Assembly (NCBI GenBank): GCA_041476545.1
Contig: JBGOTP010000084.1
Coordinates: 1-15,224 of the forward strand
Direction of reading: 5' to 3'
Length of the DNA stretch: 15,224 nt
Origin: JBGOTP01 sp041476545
GTDB lineage: Bacteria; Acidobacteriota; Vicinamibacteria; Vicinamibacterales; CAVVIG01
The position numbers and the translations under genes are program-made. The notes below the pieces were generated by a model, which saw only the letters and a program-made list of their open reading frames with translations, did not search any database and was not told the DNA's origin. Positions 14,580-15,224 of the stretch are shown here, piece by piece. Position 1 is the first letter of the stretch, and each line of letters begins with the position of its first letter.

Positions 14580-15224
<645 letters not shown>

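Overview
The window is GC-rich (only one clearly AT-rich patch, near 6628-6673), uses GTG/TTG starts freely, and combines a membrane-anchored PknB-type kinase, a fused MFS/spermidine-synthase-like/TPR giant, a TonB-C protein and an amidase-GerMN-RNase PH run. This suggests a diderm, soil- or sediment-type bacterium, most like Acidobacteriota (Vicinamibacteria-like). The taxonomic guess rests on gene style, not on a marker-gene comparison. Coding density is high: no stretch over 300 bases lacks a gene, and the longest gap (175 bp) holds a striking inverted repeat.

Layout. 1-1203 (-): Ser/Thr kinase, cut by the left edge, divergent from 1313-2179 (+), a periplasmic TonB C-terminal-domain protein. 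2255-3034 (-): SDR oxidoreductase, bordered on both sides by arrays of 7-bp repeats. 3198-6524 (-): an 1108-residue protein with a duplicated membrane half, a spermidine-synthase-like methyltransferase-fold domain and TPRs. 6525-6699: intergenic region with a 20-bp, 19/20-matched inverted repeat. 6700-9137 (+): probable operon of a DUF2089-type HTH regulator, a SHOCT-like protein and a polytopic membrane protein. 9142-11708 (-): TTG-started GT9 glycosyltransferase preceded by a class III CoA-transferase. 11789-15224 (+): a tightly packed run of HTH antitoxin, PIN toxin, N-acetylmuramoyl-L-alanine amidase, GerMN protein and RNase PH (cut by the right edge). The first three junctions in this run are 4-bp ATGA/GTGA stop-start overlaps.

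How the genes may work together. The right-hand run links a toxin-antitoxin pair by translational overlap to a cell-wall hydrolase and an RNA-processing enzyme, so transcription from the antitoxin promoter would reach housekeeping genes. The central run looks like an autoregulated DUF2089/SHOCT module driving an envelope membrane protein, with the large AT-rich palindrome as likely operator. The SDR and CoA-transferase point to acyl-CoA or secondary carbon metabolism, but their substrates cannot be read from sequence. The most unusual non-coding signals are the heptanucleotide arrays around the SDR gene and the 46-bp palindrome upstream of the DUF2089 gene.
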